From the NCBI GenBank assembly GCA_963565915.1, contig OY751495.1, forward strand, positions 2,852,001 to 2,916,000: 64,000 nt of DNA. Reading direction: 5' to 3'. Each line of letters begins with the position of its first letter. Position 1 is the first letter of the stretch. Of the stretch, positions 32,047 through 42,026 are shown piece by piece. Origin of the DNA: Entoloma clypeatum (lineage: Eukaryota > Basidiomycota > Agaricomycetes > Agaricales > Entolomataceae). The notes beneath the pieces were generated by a model. That model did no database searches. It saw nothing but the letters and a program-made list of their open reading frames with translations, and was not told where the DNA came from. Made by a program: the position numbers and the translations under genes.

Positions 32047-34167
32047 ATGTCTGCTTCCATGGAAGAGAGGGCAATGGTTTTTTGCGCCAATGAAACCCAT
32101 GTTACTGCTCCAGATGCCAGCGATACGAAGTAACCAGTGGTGGACTTTCTGGTGTTTTCATCTGACGCCCAGTCGGAGTCTGTGAATGCATAGATTCCTT
32201 TCCCTGAGTCACCATCATACATGATTGCGTAATTCTTTGTCGCTTTCAGATACCTGCAAATATCCCTAGCCACTTCTAAATGGTGTTTGGTGGGATTTGC
32301 GGAAAATTGCGACATTTTGATCACGGCAAAACAGATGTCTGGCCTTGTTCCAATCATCAGATATAGAAGTGATCCGATGATGGATTGGTACTTTGATCGA
32401 AGTTCTGCATTGGGTTCATCTTCGGACATCATGGGTTTGTAGCCTGTCGGGAGTGGAGTATGGGTGGCATTAGATTCGCTCATCCCCATGTGTGTGAGAA
32501 TTTTCTCAAGGTAGGGTACTTGATCAATGAAGATCCTTTTCCCACATTGCCTTATTTGGATAGAGAGAAATTCTTTTGGTTCCCCATCAGGGACTAGGTG
32601 GCCTAGGTCCCTACATTCCCATGTTGTCATGAAGGCCTTCTTCTTTTCTAGTGTGTATTCCCGGTTTGTGCCGAGAAAAGCAGAGTCATCGACATAAATG
32701 ACGGCGATCACAATTTCCCCTTTGGTACTTGTGTGAATGAAAACTCCCGCATCGGAGTAAAGCCGGACAAAGCCGAGCTTTTTCATGGAGGAATCGAGTT
32801 CCCTCCACCAGGCTAATGCGGCCTGCTTGAGTCCGTATAGGGCTTTGTATAGTCGGTACACGAGGTGTTCTTTCCCTTTTACTATGTAACCCTCAGGTTG
32901 TCGCATGTAAATTACCTCACAGAGTGTTCCATAGAGGAAGGCTGCTGAGACGTCCAAAAGTGTCATGAACCACCCTTCAAGGGCTGTCAATGCCAGAATC
33001 AATCGGACTGTCTCGTATCTCACTACTGGTGAGAAGATCTGATCGAAGTCGATCCCTTCTACCTGTGAGAAACCTTTTGCAACAAGGCGCGCTTTCAAAC
33101 GCCCGTCGGATTTTTCATTGTAAACCCATTTGTTCCTTAGTGCTTTCCTCCCTGTAGGTAGGGGTACTAACTCTGTGATCACCCCGCGGCTTTTGAGCAT
33201 GTCTAGCTCTTTTTGTTCTGCCGCATACCAATCTTCTTTGTTTGGAAGAGAGTATATGTCTTTGTGTGACATTTCGATGATGCCTACTTGGATAGAGATT
33301 GCCTCCATTAGGAGATCGTTCATCCATGCCGTTTGACTGCCTAATCTACATCTACGATCCATTTTTTCAAGATCAGAAGCAGGGGTGTCTTCCCCATAGA
33401 TGCTATCTGGCATTCTGCGGACTCGTCGTTCCCTGATCGGTCGATCTGGTACTTGTTCGGGTTCCGGAGTGGGTACTCGCGGTTCATCGTCAGGCTCGCT
33501 AGATGGCAAGTCATCATCTGATTCAGGGTGATCCTGTCCAGTGGGAACAGGGTCGTGAGGTTTTTCGTGATGACTGTCATGGTCGTCGTTTCCGGGGATG
33601 AGGTCCTCAAACTCATCAGCCGGTTCTGGGTTTTCCATTTCTGGATGGTTTTCTGGCAAAGGGTCGATGTGGCATCTAGGGTACTTGCTTTCATCAAAGA
33701 GAGCTTTCCCACCCATGAAAATTGTATTAGTCTCAGGATCTATGAAACGGTATCCTTTGACCCCTGGCTTTGATCCGAGATAAATCATCAATCGAGATCT
33801 AGACTCCAGGGAATTTCTACGTTTTTCCTTTGGGATATATACATATGCCTGACATCCGAAGACTCTGATGCTTGACATATCGGGGATCTCATTGGTCACC
33901 CTGAAGTAAGGGGTATTCCATTCGAGACACTGCATGGGGGTTCTGTTGTAGAGAAAAGCTGCATGTTCCAAACAGAATTCCCACCACATAGGGGGTAAGC
34001 ATGCATCGAAGCGCAAGGCCTGAGATTTCTCCCACAGGGTTCGATTTATCCGTCCTGCTCTACCGTTCTGCTGGTGCTGATACGGGAGCGTGACGTCAAT
34101 CAGAATTCCATGATCGGCAAGTACATCCTTGTATTCGTTAAATTTTCCACCTCCATCAACTCGCCAT
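32047..34167 (-). pseudogene. Copia-B integrase core, RT and RNase H start
   Basis: A single minus frame from the Copia-A junction runs WRVDGGGKFNEYKDVLADHG, the NGRAGRINRTLWEKS integrase helix (the family has RAERINR, so the catalytic Glu is Gly here), an acidic linker with TPEPEQVPDRPIRERR, then RT with WVYNEKSDGRLKARLVAKGF, LLDVSAAFLYGTL and VIYVDDSAFLGTN, and RNase H TGYFVSLASGAVTW. The RT catalytic YVDD is intact. The frame breaks at the insert at 31937-32046. Confidence 0.88.
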
Positions 34168-34477
34168 TGTTGAAGTTCCACCTGGGCGCTAGCCACAGGT
34201 GTACTGAGCAACATAGCTACAGTGGAAGTACTCTACGATACCGCTATGGTCACTTACATGGTTTGGAGGGGGTAAGGCTAGTGAGAGCGGTTGAGGCTGG
34301 TGAGAGCGATGGAGCTGGTTAAGAGTCAAGAGACAACTTGTTGATATTGACAGTTTCCTGGTCTTATATACCATACTACTGTTTGTACCAACCAAACAAG
34401 TATGTAATGAAGATATGTAAAGGTCACGTGATGTAATCTAATCTAATCTAATCTACGTGATGGGAAAAGTTTCAACA
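34168..34477 (-). repeat. Copia-A 3' LTR
   Basis: 310 bp, TGTTGAAGTTCC to TTTCAACA, then a C-run (polypurine tract on the minus strand). Left duplication GCCAT at 34163-34167. It differs from 39646-39954 at only a few positions, mainly TAATC versus TAATG units of a short repeat. Confidence 0.93.
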
Positions 34478-34553
34478 CCCCCCCATATTTAGTACATACT
34501 TCTAAATACATCTTTACTTTTTCCCACATATATATATAGGTACTCTGTTTCGC

Positions 34554-35312
34554 CTAGATTTTTATCAATCCGAAGTACGGGATAAACTTGGAAAAGAGGA
34601 TTTTTCCCAGATTCTTAGTTAAAAGGTCTGCAGGGTTGTTCACTCCTTCAATGAATTCAACCGTAATTATCCCTTCGGAGACTTTTTCTCTGACGAAGTG
34701 GAATCGCACGTCAATGTGCTTGGATCGCTTCTCAGTTACAGGGTTGGATGCGATGAAGACGGAGCCGTTGTTATCTCCGTAGATCGGTACTGATCCGATC
34801 TGCATTCCAAGTTCAGCAAGCATGCTTCTCAGCCATGTTGCTGCGCGACTGCAGTCTGATAACGCCATATACTCTGCTTCTGTGGAAGAGAGGGCGATGG
34901 TCTTTTGCGCCGATGATACCCATGTCACTGCTCCAGACGCCAGTGATATGAAGAAGCCAGTGGTAGACCTCCTCGTGTTTTCATCTGACGCCCAGTCGGA
35001 GTCTGTGAATGCATAGATTCCTTTCCCTGAGTCACCATCATACATGATTGCGTAATTCTTTGTCGCTTTCAGATACCTGCAAATATCCCTAGCCACTTCT
35101 AAATGGTGTTTGGTGGGATTTGCGGAAAATTGCGACATTTTGATCACGGCAAAACAGATGTCTGGCCTTGTTCCAATCATCAGATATAGAAGTGATCCGA
35201 TGACGGATTGGTACTTTGATCGAAGTTCTGCATTGGGTTCATCTTCGGACATCATGGGTTTGTAGCCCGTAGGAAGTGGGGTATGGGTGGCGTTAGATTC
35301 GCTCATCCCCAT
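34554..35312 (-). pseudogene. Copia-A RNase H region
   Basis: RNase H of the Copia polyprotein, separated from the RT by a TGA at 35313-35315. Minus-strand motifs: GTRPDICFAVIKMSQFS, the YAFTDSDWASDENTRRSTTG active-site strand, STEAEYMALSDC, DNNGSVFIASNP and SKHIDVRFHFVREKV, then NPADLLTKNLGK. All core residues look present. The open frame is about 252 codons. Confidence 0.9.
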
Positions 35313-36176
35313 TCATTCAAGTATTTTCTCAAGGTAAGGTACTTGATCGATGAAGATACATTTCCCGCGTTGCCTTATTTGGATAGAGAGAAATTCTTTC
35401 AGTTCCCCATCAGGCACAAGGTGCCCTAGGTCCCTACATTCCCATGTGGTCATGAAGGCCTTCTTTTTCTCTAGCGTATATTCCCGGTTTGTGCTGAGAA
35501 AAGCAGAGTCGTCGACATAGATGACGGCGATTACAATTTTCCCGCTGGTACTTTTGTGAATGAACACTCCCGCATCGGAGTGAAGCCGGACAAAGCCGAG
35601 CTTTTTCATGGAGGAATCAAGTTCCCTCCACCAGGCTAATGCGGCCTGCTTAAGTCCATATAGAGCTTTGAATAGTTGGTACATGAGGTGTTCTTTCCCT
35701 TTTACTATGTAGCCCTCAGGCTGTCGCATGTAAATGACCTCACGGAGCGTTCCATAGAGGAAGGCTGATGAGACGTCCAAAAGTGTCATGAACCACCCTT
35801 CAAGGGCTGTCAATGCCAGTATTAGTCGGACGGTTTCATATCTTACGACTGGTGAGAAGATCTGATCAAAGTCGATCCCTTCAACCTGTGAAAAGCCTTT
35901 TGCGACGAGACGTGCTTTCAGGCGGCCGTCGGACTTTTCGTTGTAAACCCATTTGTTCCTTAGAGCTTTCCTTCCTGCAGGCAGGGGTACTAGCTCTGTG
36001 ATCACCCCGCGGCGTTTGAGCATGTCTAGCTCTTTACGTTCAGCCGCATACCAGTCTTCTTTATTTGGAAGAGGGTATATGTCTTTATGGGACATGTCGA
36101 CAATGCCAACTTGGACTGATATCACCTACATCAGGAGGTCATTCATCCATGCCGTTTGACCGCCCAATCTCCGTCT
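35313..36176 (-). pseudogene. Copia-A reverse transcriptase
   Basis: RT of the Copia polyprotein. The minus frame gives KWVYNEKSDGRLKARLVAKG, RLILALTALEGWFMTLLDVS, QPEGYIVKGKEHL, LYGLKQAALAWW and the catalytic VIYVDDSAFLSTN. It is bounded by a stop at 36177-36179 where Copia-B has Arg, an internal TAG near 36126 where Copia-B has Glu, and a TGA at 35313. The catalytic centre itself is intact. Confidence 0.9.
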
Positions 36177-37691
36177 TCAATCTAATTTTTCAAGATCAGA
36201 TGCTGGAGTGTCTTCCCCATAGATGCTTCCTGGCATCTTCCGAACTCGTCGTTCCCTGATCGGTCGATCTGGTACTTGCTCAGGTTCCGGAGTGGGTACT
36301 CGCGGTTTGTCATCAGGCTCACTGGCAGGCAATTCGTTGTCTGATTCAGGTTGATCCTGTTCAATGGGAAGTGGGTCATGAGGTGTTTCGTTGTGACTGT
36401 CGTCGTCATTGCTGCCGGGAATGAGATCCTCAAACTCATCAGCCGGCTCTGGGTTTTCCATTTCTGGGTGGTTTTCTGGCAACGGGTCGATATGGCATCT
36501 AGGGTACTTGCTTTCATCAAAGATAGCTTTCCCTCCCATGAAAATTGTGTTGGTCTCAGGATCCATGAAGCGGTATCCTTTGACCCCTGGTTTCGATCCG
36601 AGATAAATCATCAATCGGGATCTTGATTCCAGGGAGTTCCTTCGTTTCTCCTTTGGGATATATACATATGCTTGACATCCAAATACTCTGACGCTGGACA
36701 TGTCGGGGATCTCATTGGTCACCCTGAAGTAAGGGGTTTTCCATTCAAGACGCTGCATGGGGGTTCTGTTGTAGAGAAATGCTGCATGTTCCAAACAGAA
36801 TTCCCACCACATGGGCGGTAAGCATGCATCGAAGCGCAATGCCTGAGATTTTTCCCATAGTGTTCGATTGATCCGTTCTGCTCTACCATTCTGCTGGTGC
36901 TGATATGGGAGCGTGACGTCGATCAGAATTCCATGATCGGCAAGTACATCCTTGTATTCGTCAAATTCTCCACCTCCATCAACTCGCCACTTCTTAGGGG
37001 TAGCGGCAAATTGGTTCTGGATCATCGCAAGAAACTGTCTTAGTGCCGTGATGGCACCAGACTTTTTCCTAAGCAAGACGACCCAGACATGAGATGAAAA
37101 ATCGTCCAAAAATGTGAGGAAGTATTTGTACTTGTGGTACGATGCCGTGGATATCTGTTTCAGGTCTGAATGAATCAGATCGAAGGGTTTGACAGCCCTC
37201 GTCATTGAATTGGGGTATGACTGATTCGGCATTTTCCCTTTGAGGCACCCCGTGCAGCTTTCCTGTGATTTCTCACGTACTAACGTTTTGGGTACTCCTT
37301 TGGTACTAGTGGGAATTTTATTGAGCGCCTGGTCATTTGGGTGGCCAAGGCGTTTATGCCAGGTTTCAACAGTGATTTCGCTAGAGATCGCGTGGATTTG
37401 GTCATAGCGTATTTCAGTGTCTAGCCAGTAAATGGTTTGTCCGATGAAATGAGGCGAAAACTGTATTTTGTTCAGCCCTTTAGAGATATTAATTTCTCCA
37501 CGCATTCCATCAACTTTGTAACCGTGGTTGAGGAAGACGCCTAGGGACAATAGACGTGTGTCCATATCCGGAATATAAAATACCGGTCGTAGGAGATGGG
37601 TTTTAGTTTCCCCATTTAGGGTATGCCGTACTGGAACGGCCCCAACTCCGAGAATTTCCAGTTTCTTTCCCTTTGCAGCTGTTTGGACAAA
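36177..37691 (-). pseudogene. Copia-A pre-integrase and integrase
   Basis: The frame follows directly on the TGA at 37692. It reads FVQTAAKGKKLEILG, VFYIPDMDTRLLSLG, pre-integrase TWHKRLGHPNDQAL and CTGCLKGKM, then the integrase core: DLIHSDLKQIS, FLTFLDDFSSHVWVVLL, VDGGGEFDEYKDVL and NGRAERINRTLWEKS, giving the DDE residues. An acidic Pro-rich linker ends at a TGA. The core looks catalytically complete. Confidence 0.9.
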
Positions 37692-39281
37692 TCACTTAGC
37701 CTTGAGAGGCCTGTAATACGCGAAGTCTTTGAACTCATGGGTAAAGTGTAATGATGCGCCGGAATCTAAGATCCACTGAGCACGTTCTCTCTCTTTGCAG
37801 TGTGTGCAGGACGCGGAATGTTTGATATATTTTTTGTACAGATCATCACTAAAGAGATCTATACTATCTGCATCGGTACTAGCTAATATGTATTCAAACG
37901 TCTGTGCGTGATTATTAGCGTTTCCCATTTGGTCAAGTTTGAGAGAAGGATGTGACGAACCGTCAAGTTCGATCAGCCCATCTTCGAATTGATCCGGCCC
38001 CATCCGCTCGCTTTGATGGTCTATGTCCATCATTTTCAGCGATTCTTCTATCGACGGGGCTACGCGACGCTGTTTAGCCGGCCTTTCGTCGATGTCAGGA
38101 ATGATGGTATCTAGGATACGAAGATTCGATCCTGAGGGGCGAGCACCAATGCCGCGCGCGAGTTTGCGGACATGGTCATTCTTCTTCCACACGGACGGTT
38201 TTCCAGATGGAAGTCCAGTGTACTGGGAAGGAGGCGGGTTCATTCGTTGCAGGAGCGACTGCATCCTTGCGGAATCGGGCTGTGCGGTACTTGTCGTTTT
38301 CCCGCAACCAGTGATGGTGGTGAAGGATGGTGCCGGATGAGGGGGGAAGTGAATGGCAGGAGCAACAAACTCAACTGTTTCTTCCACATGGTCGGACGTG
38401 TTGTCCGCATTGTTAGCGCTTTTCTTCTGATTGCGCCAGCGTCCCTTTCCCTTCTTCTTCTCAGAAGCGGTACTTGGGTCGGCCGAGTTAGGCTGCTCGT
38501 CAGCATCGTTCTGCGAGGTACTCGGCTTCTGTTGCCTTTCCCATTTGGGGTCCTGCCCCTTTCGCTTTGTCCCGGAAATTTTCTGGGCCTGCTCATTGGA
38601 CGCACGAGTAGACCCGACCGCATACTTGCGCCGGTATTCAGAGATGATGCTTTCGGCGACGGCTTTGTAGGTGAAATCGTCGGCGTCGTAGACCTGGAAA
38701 AGGGCGGTGGAGAGTGACGACCAGGCGTCGGGAATTGCATTGGCCAGGATCATTGCCTGCATCAGATCGGGGACGACAAAGCTCAAATCGGCGAGCCGGG
38801 CGAAAAGAGACCCCAGGCGTTCAATTTCAGGCATGGGGTCGCGTCCAGACAGTTTGTAGGTGGCGGCGGCCTTGAAATCGCCGAAGATGACGGCCGGGGA
38901 TACCTTGGAGTAGGCATCCTTTAGTGTTTTCCACGCGCCAAGTGCCGAGGTGCTGTCTTTGATGTGTCGCCTGATCGCCTCAGAGACTTTCAGACGGATT
39001 GCTCCAAGGGCTGTGTCGTCGTCCCTAATCCAGGCCTTTTCTTCCTTGCGGAAGCCGGGCTGGTCAACAGTGGTAACCAGCACAGGGGGAGCAGCAGCAG
39101 TGGCCCCAGGGGTGGAGACCGTGGTGGTGAAGTCGGCGATGACAGGGCGGGTGATATCGCCAGAAACAAGGCGCCAGACTCCTTGATGGAGGAGGTAGGA
39201 CTTCATCCTTTCGGCCCAGCTTTGGTAGTCAATGCCGTCGAAGACGACGATGGAGTCGAGGGCGGAGCGAGAGGTAGACAT
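37692..39281 (-). CDS. Copia-A Gag-protease, ends at a TGA shared with Copia-B
   Basis: Gag and aspartic protease of a Ty1/Copia element. I choose MSTSRSALDSIVVFDG at 39281 as start because Copia-B has the matching MSTSCSALDSIAIFDG; the open frame extends 19 codons further up. Gag motifs DYQSWAERMKSYLLHQGVW, AWKTLKDAYSKVSPAVIFG and LMQAMILANAIPDAW are followed by a basic Lys-rich stretch (KGRWRNQKKSANN), no CCHC knuckle, then WILDSGASLHFTHEFKDF, the protease active site. The frame stops at TGA 37692-37694 just after the protease motif and continues open beyond it. Confidence 0.85.
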   Translation of the reverse strand: MSTSRSALDSIVVFDGIDYQSWAERMKSYLLHQGVWRLVSGDITRPVIADFTTTVSTPGATAAAPPVLVTTVDQPGFRKEEKAWIRDDDTALGAIRLKVSEAIRRHIKDSTSALGAWKTLKDAYSKVSPAVIFGDFKAAATYKLSGRDPMPEIERLGSLFARLADLSFVVPDLMQAMILANAIPDAWSSLSTALFQVYDADDFTYKAVAESIISEYRRKYAVGSTRASNEQAQKISGTKRKGQDPKWERQQKPSTSQNDADEQPNSADPSTASEKKKGKGRWRNQKKSANNADNTSDHVEETVEFVAPAIHFPPHPAPSFTTITGCGKTTSTAQPDSARMQSLLQRMNPPPSQYTGLPSGKPSVWKKNDHVRKLARGIGARPSGSNLRILDTIIPDIDERPAKQRRVAPSIEESLKMMDIDHQSERMGPDQFEDGLIELDGSSHPSLKLDQMGNANNHAQTFEYILASTDADSIDLFSDDLYKKYIKHSASCTHCKERERAQWILDSGASLHFTHEFKDFAYYRPLKAK

Positions 39282-39627
39282 CGTAGATGAATCTAAAAAA
39301 GGGTTCCCAATCAGTGATGTGTTATGAATATGATTCAAGAAAACAATTAAATGATTCCTTATGACATATTCCCTTTAGGAATAGCGGTCACGGGAAAACC
39401 CTTTATATGTCAGAAACGTATAAGGTGCGATCAACGTTTCCACATAGAGTGTACTAGGTCAATCCCCTTTAGGGACATCTCATGACAGGTACTTGTCATA
39501 ATGACGTTCCCAGGTTCATGTGTGAAGAAGTATGACTCAGAACCTAGATCTTACGATCGGTTCTTTGCCAACCAGGGTAGAGTGGGCAGGTACTCGCTGT
39601 TGCCAGCGTTTCCCAAGTCCCTCTGCT

Positions 39628-39645
39628 ATCCGGGGCCCATAACCT
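39628..39645 (-). promoter_or_regulatory. Copia-A primer-binding site (initiator tRNA-Met half type)
   Basis: Minus-strand GGTTATGGGCCCCGGATA directly abuts the 5' LTR. It matches Copia-C and Copia-B sites and the Drosophila copia core GGTTATGGGCCC, complementary to the anticodon arm of initiator tRNA-Met. Confidence 0.8.
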
Positions 39646-39954
39646 GTTGAAGTTCCACCTGGGCGCTAGCCACAGGTGTACTGAGCAACATAGCTACAGT
39701 GGAAGTACTCTACGATACCGCTATGGTCACTTACATGGTTTGGAGGGGGTAAGGCTAGTGAGAGCGGTTGAGGCTGGTGAGAGCGATGGAGCTGGTTGAG
39801 AGTCAAGAGACAACTTGTTGATATTGACAGTTTCCTGGTCTTATATACCGTACTACTGTTTGTACCAACCAAACAAGTATGTAATGAAGATATGTAAAGG
39901 TCACGTGATGTAATGTAATGTAATGTAATCTACGTGATGGGAAAAGTTTCAACA
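39646..39954 (-). repeat. Copia-A 5' LTR
   Basis: 309 bp; carries TATA-like CTTATATACC (within about 39839-39848) and a CACGTG core near 39902. Right duplication GCCAT at 39955-39959. Confidence 0.93.
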
Positions 39955-39959
39955 GCCAT

Positions 39960-40660
39960 TTCTTAGGAGTGGCGGCGAATTGATTCTGGATCATCACAAG
40001 GAATTGTCATAGTGCCGTGACGGCATCTGACTTCTTCCTAAGCAAGACGACCCAGACGTGGGATGAAAAGTCGTCCAAAAACGTAAGGAAATATTTATAT
40101 TTGTGGTATGATGCCGTGGATATCTGTTTGAGATCGGAATGGATCAGATCAAAGGTTTTTGTTGCCCTTGTTATCGAATTGGGATATGACTGATTCGGCA
40201 TTTTCCCTTTGAGGCAACCTGTGCAACTTTCCTGTGATTTCTCACGTACTAGTGTCTCAGGTACCCCTTTGGTACTGGTGGGAATCTTTCGGAGTGCTTG
40301 ATCATTTGGGTGACCAAGGCGCTTGTGCCATGTTTTGACAGTGATTTTGCTTGAGATCACATGGATCTGGTCATAGCGTATTTCAGTGTCTAACCAGTAA
40401 ATGGTTTGACCAAGGATGTGGGGCGTAAACTGGATTTTGCTCAGCCCTTTGGAGATGTTGATTTCTCCACAAGTCCCATCTACTTTGTAACCATGGTTAA
40501 GGAAGACACCTAGGGACAATAGGCGTGTGTCCATGTCCGGGATGTAGAACACCGGTCTGAGAAGATGGGTTTTAACTTCCCCATTTAGGGTGTGCCATAC
40601 TGGAATGGCCCCAACTCCGAGAATTTCCAGTTTCTTCCCTTTAGCTGCAGTTTGGACGAA
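39960..40660 (-). pseudogene. Copia-B pre-integrase and integrase N-terminal part
   Basis: The frame continues after the TGA at 40661: VFYIPDMDTRLLSLGVFLNHG (written here only in part), TWHKRLGHPNDQALR, CTGCLKGKMPNQ and FLTFLDDFSSHVWVVLL. A TGA near 40007 replaces a codon that is Arg in Copia-A. It is cut at GCCAT by Copia-A and resumes at 34167. Confidence 0.88.
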
Positions 40661-41884
40661 TCACTTAACCGTGAGAGGTCTATAATATGTGAAGTCCTTA
40701 AACTCATAGGTGAAGTGTAGAGAAGCACCGGAATCTAATATCCATTGTGCACGTTCTTTCTCCTTACAATGTGTACAAGAGGCGAAATGTTTAATATATT
40801 TTTTATGTAGATCACTGCTAATGTGATCTACGCACTCTGTACTGGTACTGGCTAATATATTATACGTCTGTTGAGAGGTATTATTAGCATTCCGCAATTG
40901 GTAAGGTTTGAGAAAATGTTCTGACGAACCGTCAAGTTCAATCTCGTCTTCAAACACATCCGGCCCCATCCGTTCCTGGTTGATGTCCATCATTTTCAGC
41001 GATTCTTCTATCGACGGGGCTGCGCGACGCTGTTTAGCCGGCCTTTCATCGATGTCAGGAATGATGGTATCTAAGATACGAAGATTTGACCCAGAGGGTT
41101 GAGCACCGATTTCTCGGGCGAGTCTTCGCACCCTCTTGTTTTTTTTCCACACAGACGGCTTTGCAGAGGAAAGCCCGGTGTACTGAGAAGGAGGCGGGTT
41201 CATGCGTTGCAGGAGTGACTGCATTTTCTCCGACTCAGGCTGTGCGGTACTCGTAGTTTTCCCACGGCCCATTATAGTGGTGAAGGCAGGTACATGATGA
41301 GGAGGGAGAGGGCAAGGAGCACGTTGACGAGGAGGAAGGGGACAAGGAGCAGGACAACGAGGGGCGTGCTCAATAGCTGGTGCGATGAACTCGACCATTT
41401 CCTCTGCGTGGTTGGAGTCGTTGTCGGCGTTGTTGGCACGCTTCTTCTGGTTGCGCCAGCGTCCCTTTCCCTTCTTCTTTTCAGAAGCGGTACTCGGGTC
41501 GGTCGAGTTAGGCTGCTCGTCAGCATTGTTCCGCGAGGTACTCAGCGCTGTTTGCTTTTCCCATTTGGGGTCTTGCCCCTTTCGCTTAGTCCCGGAGATT
41601 TTCCGGGCCTGCTCGTTGGACGCCTGAGTAGACCCTATCACATACTTGCGCCTGTACTCTGAGACGATGCTGTCGGCGACTGCCTGCCATGTGAAGTCGT
41701 CGGCATCGTAGACCTGGAAGAGGGCGGTGGAGAGGGACGACCAAGCATCAGGGATGGCACTTGCCAGGATCATAGCCTGCATGAGATCAGGCACGATGAA
41801 CTTCGCGTCGCTGAGGCGAGCGAAGAGTGACCCAAGATGCTCGATTTCTGGTACGGGGTCGCGACCCAATAGCTTGAAGGAGGC
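40661..41884 (-). pseudogene. Copia-B Gag C-terminal half and protease
   Basis: Continues the gag begun at 48980 across LINE-A: ASFKLLGRDPVPEIEHLG, the basic KGRWRNQKKRANN stretch, a Pro-rich insert (about 41270-41380) absent from Copia-A, and WILDSGASLHFTYEFKDF. It ends at TGA 40661-40663, the same place as the Copia-A stop. The residues ASFKL are present on both sides of LINE-A because the target duplication codes for them. Confidence 0.88.
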
Positions 41885-42026
41885 CACCGCTTCTTGACTT
41901 GTTACCACGACGTGCACAGCCACATCCTGGTCGCAGTCTCTCTCGTTGTTGAGCCCCCCCGCTCCATCGTACCATCCGATCCTCTTGCTGTCGCTATCCT
42001 AGGCGAAACACTCGACTCACTGCAAC

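Larger units (their letters stand above)
34168..39954 (-). mobile_element. Copia-A: complete Ty1/Copia element, 5787 bp, inserted in its sister Copia-B
   Basis: LTRs at 34168-34477 and 39646-39954, primer site, polypurine tract and duplication GCCAT (34163-34167, 39955-39959). The target is the integrase of Copia-B: the flanks read CATCAACTCGCCAT and GCCATTTCTTAGG, matching an unbroken stretch in Copia-A itself at about 36980-37000. The polyprotein has a TGA shared with Copia-B plus three further stops of its own, so this copy cannot act alone. Confidence 0.95.
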
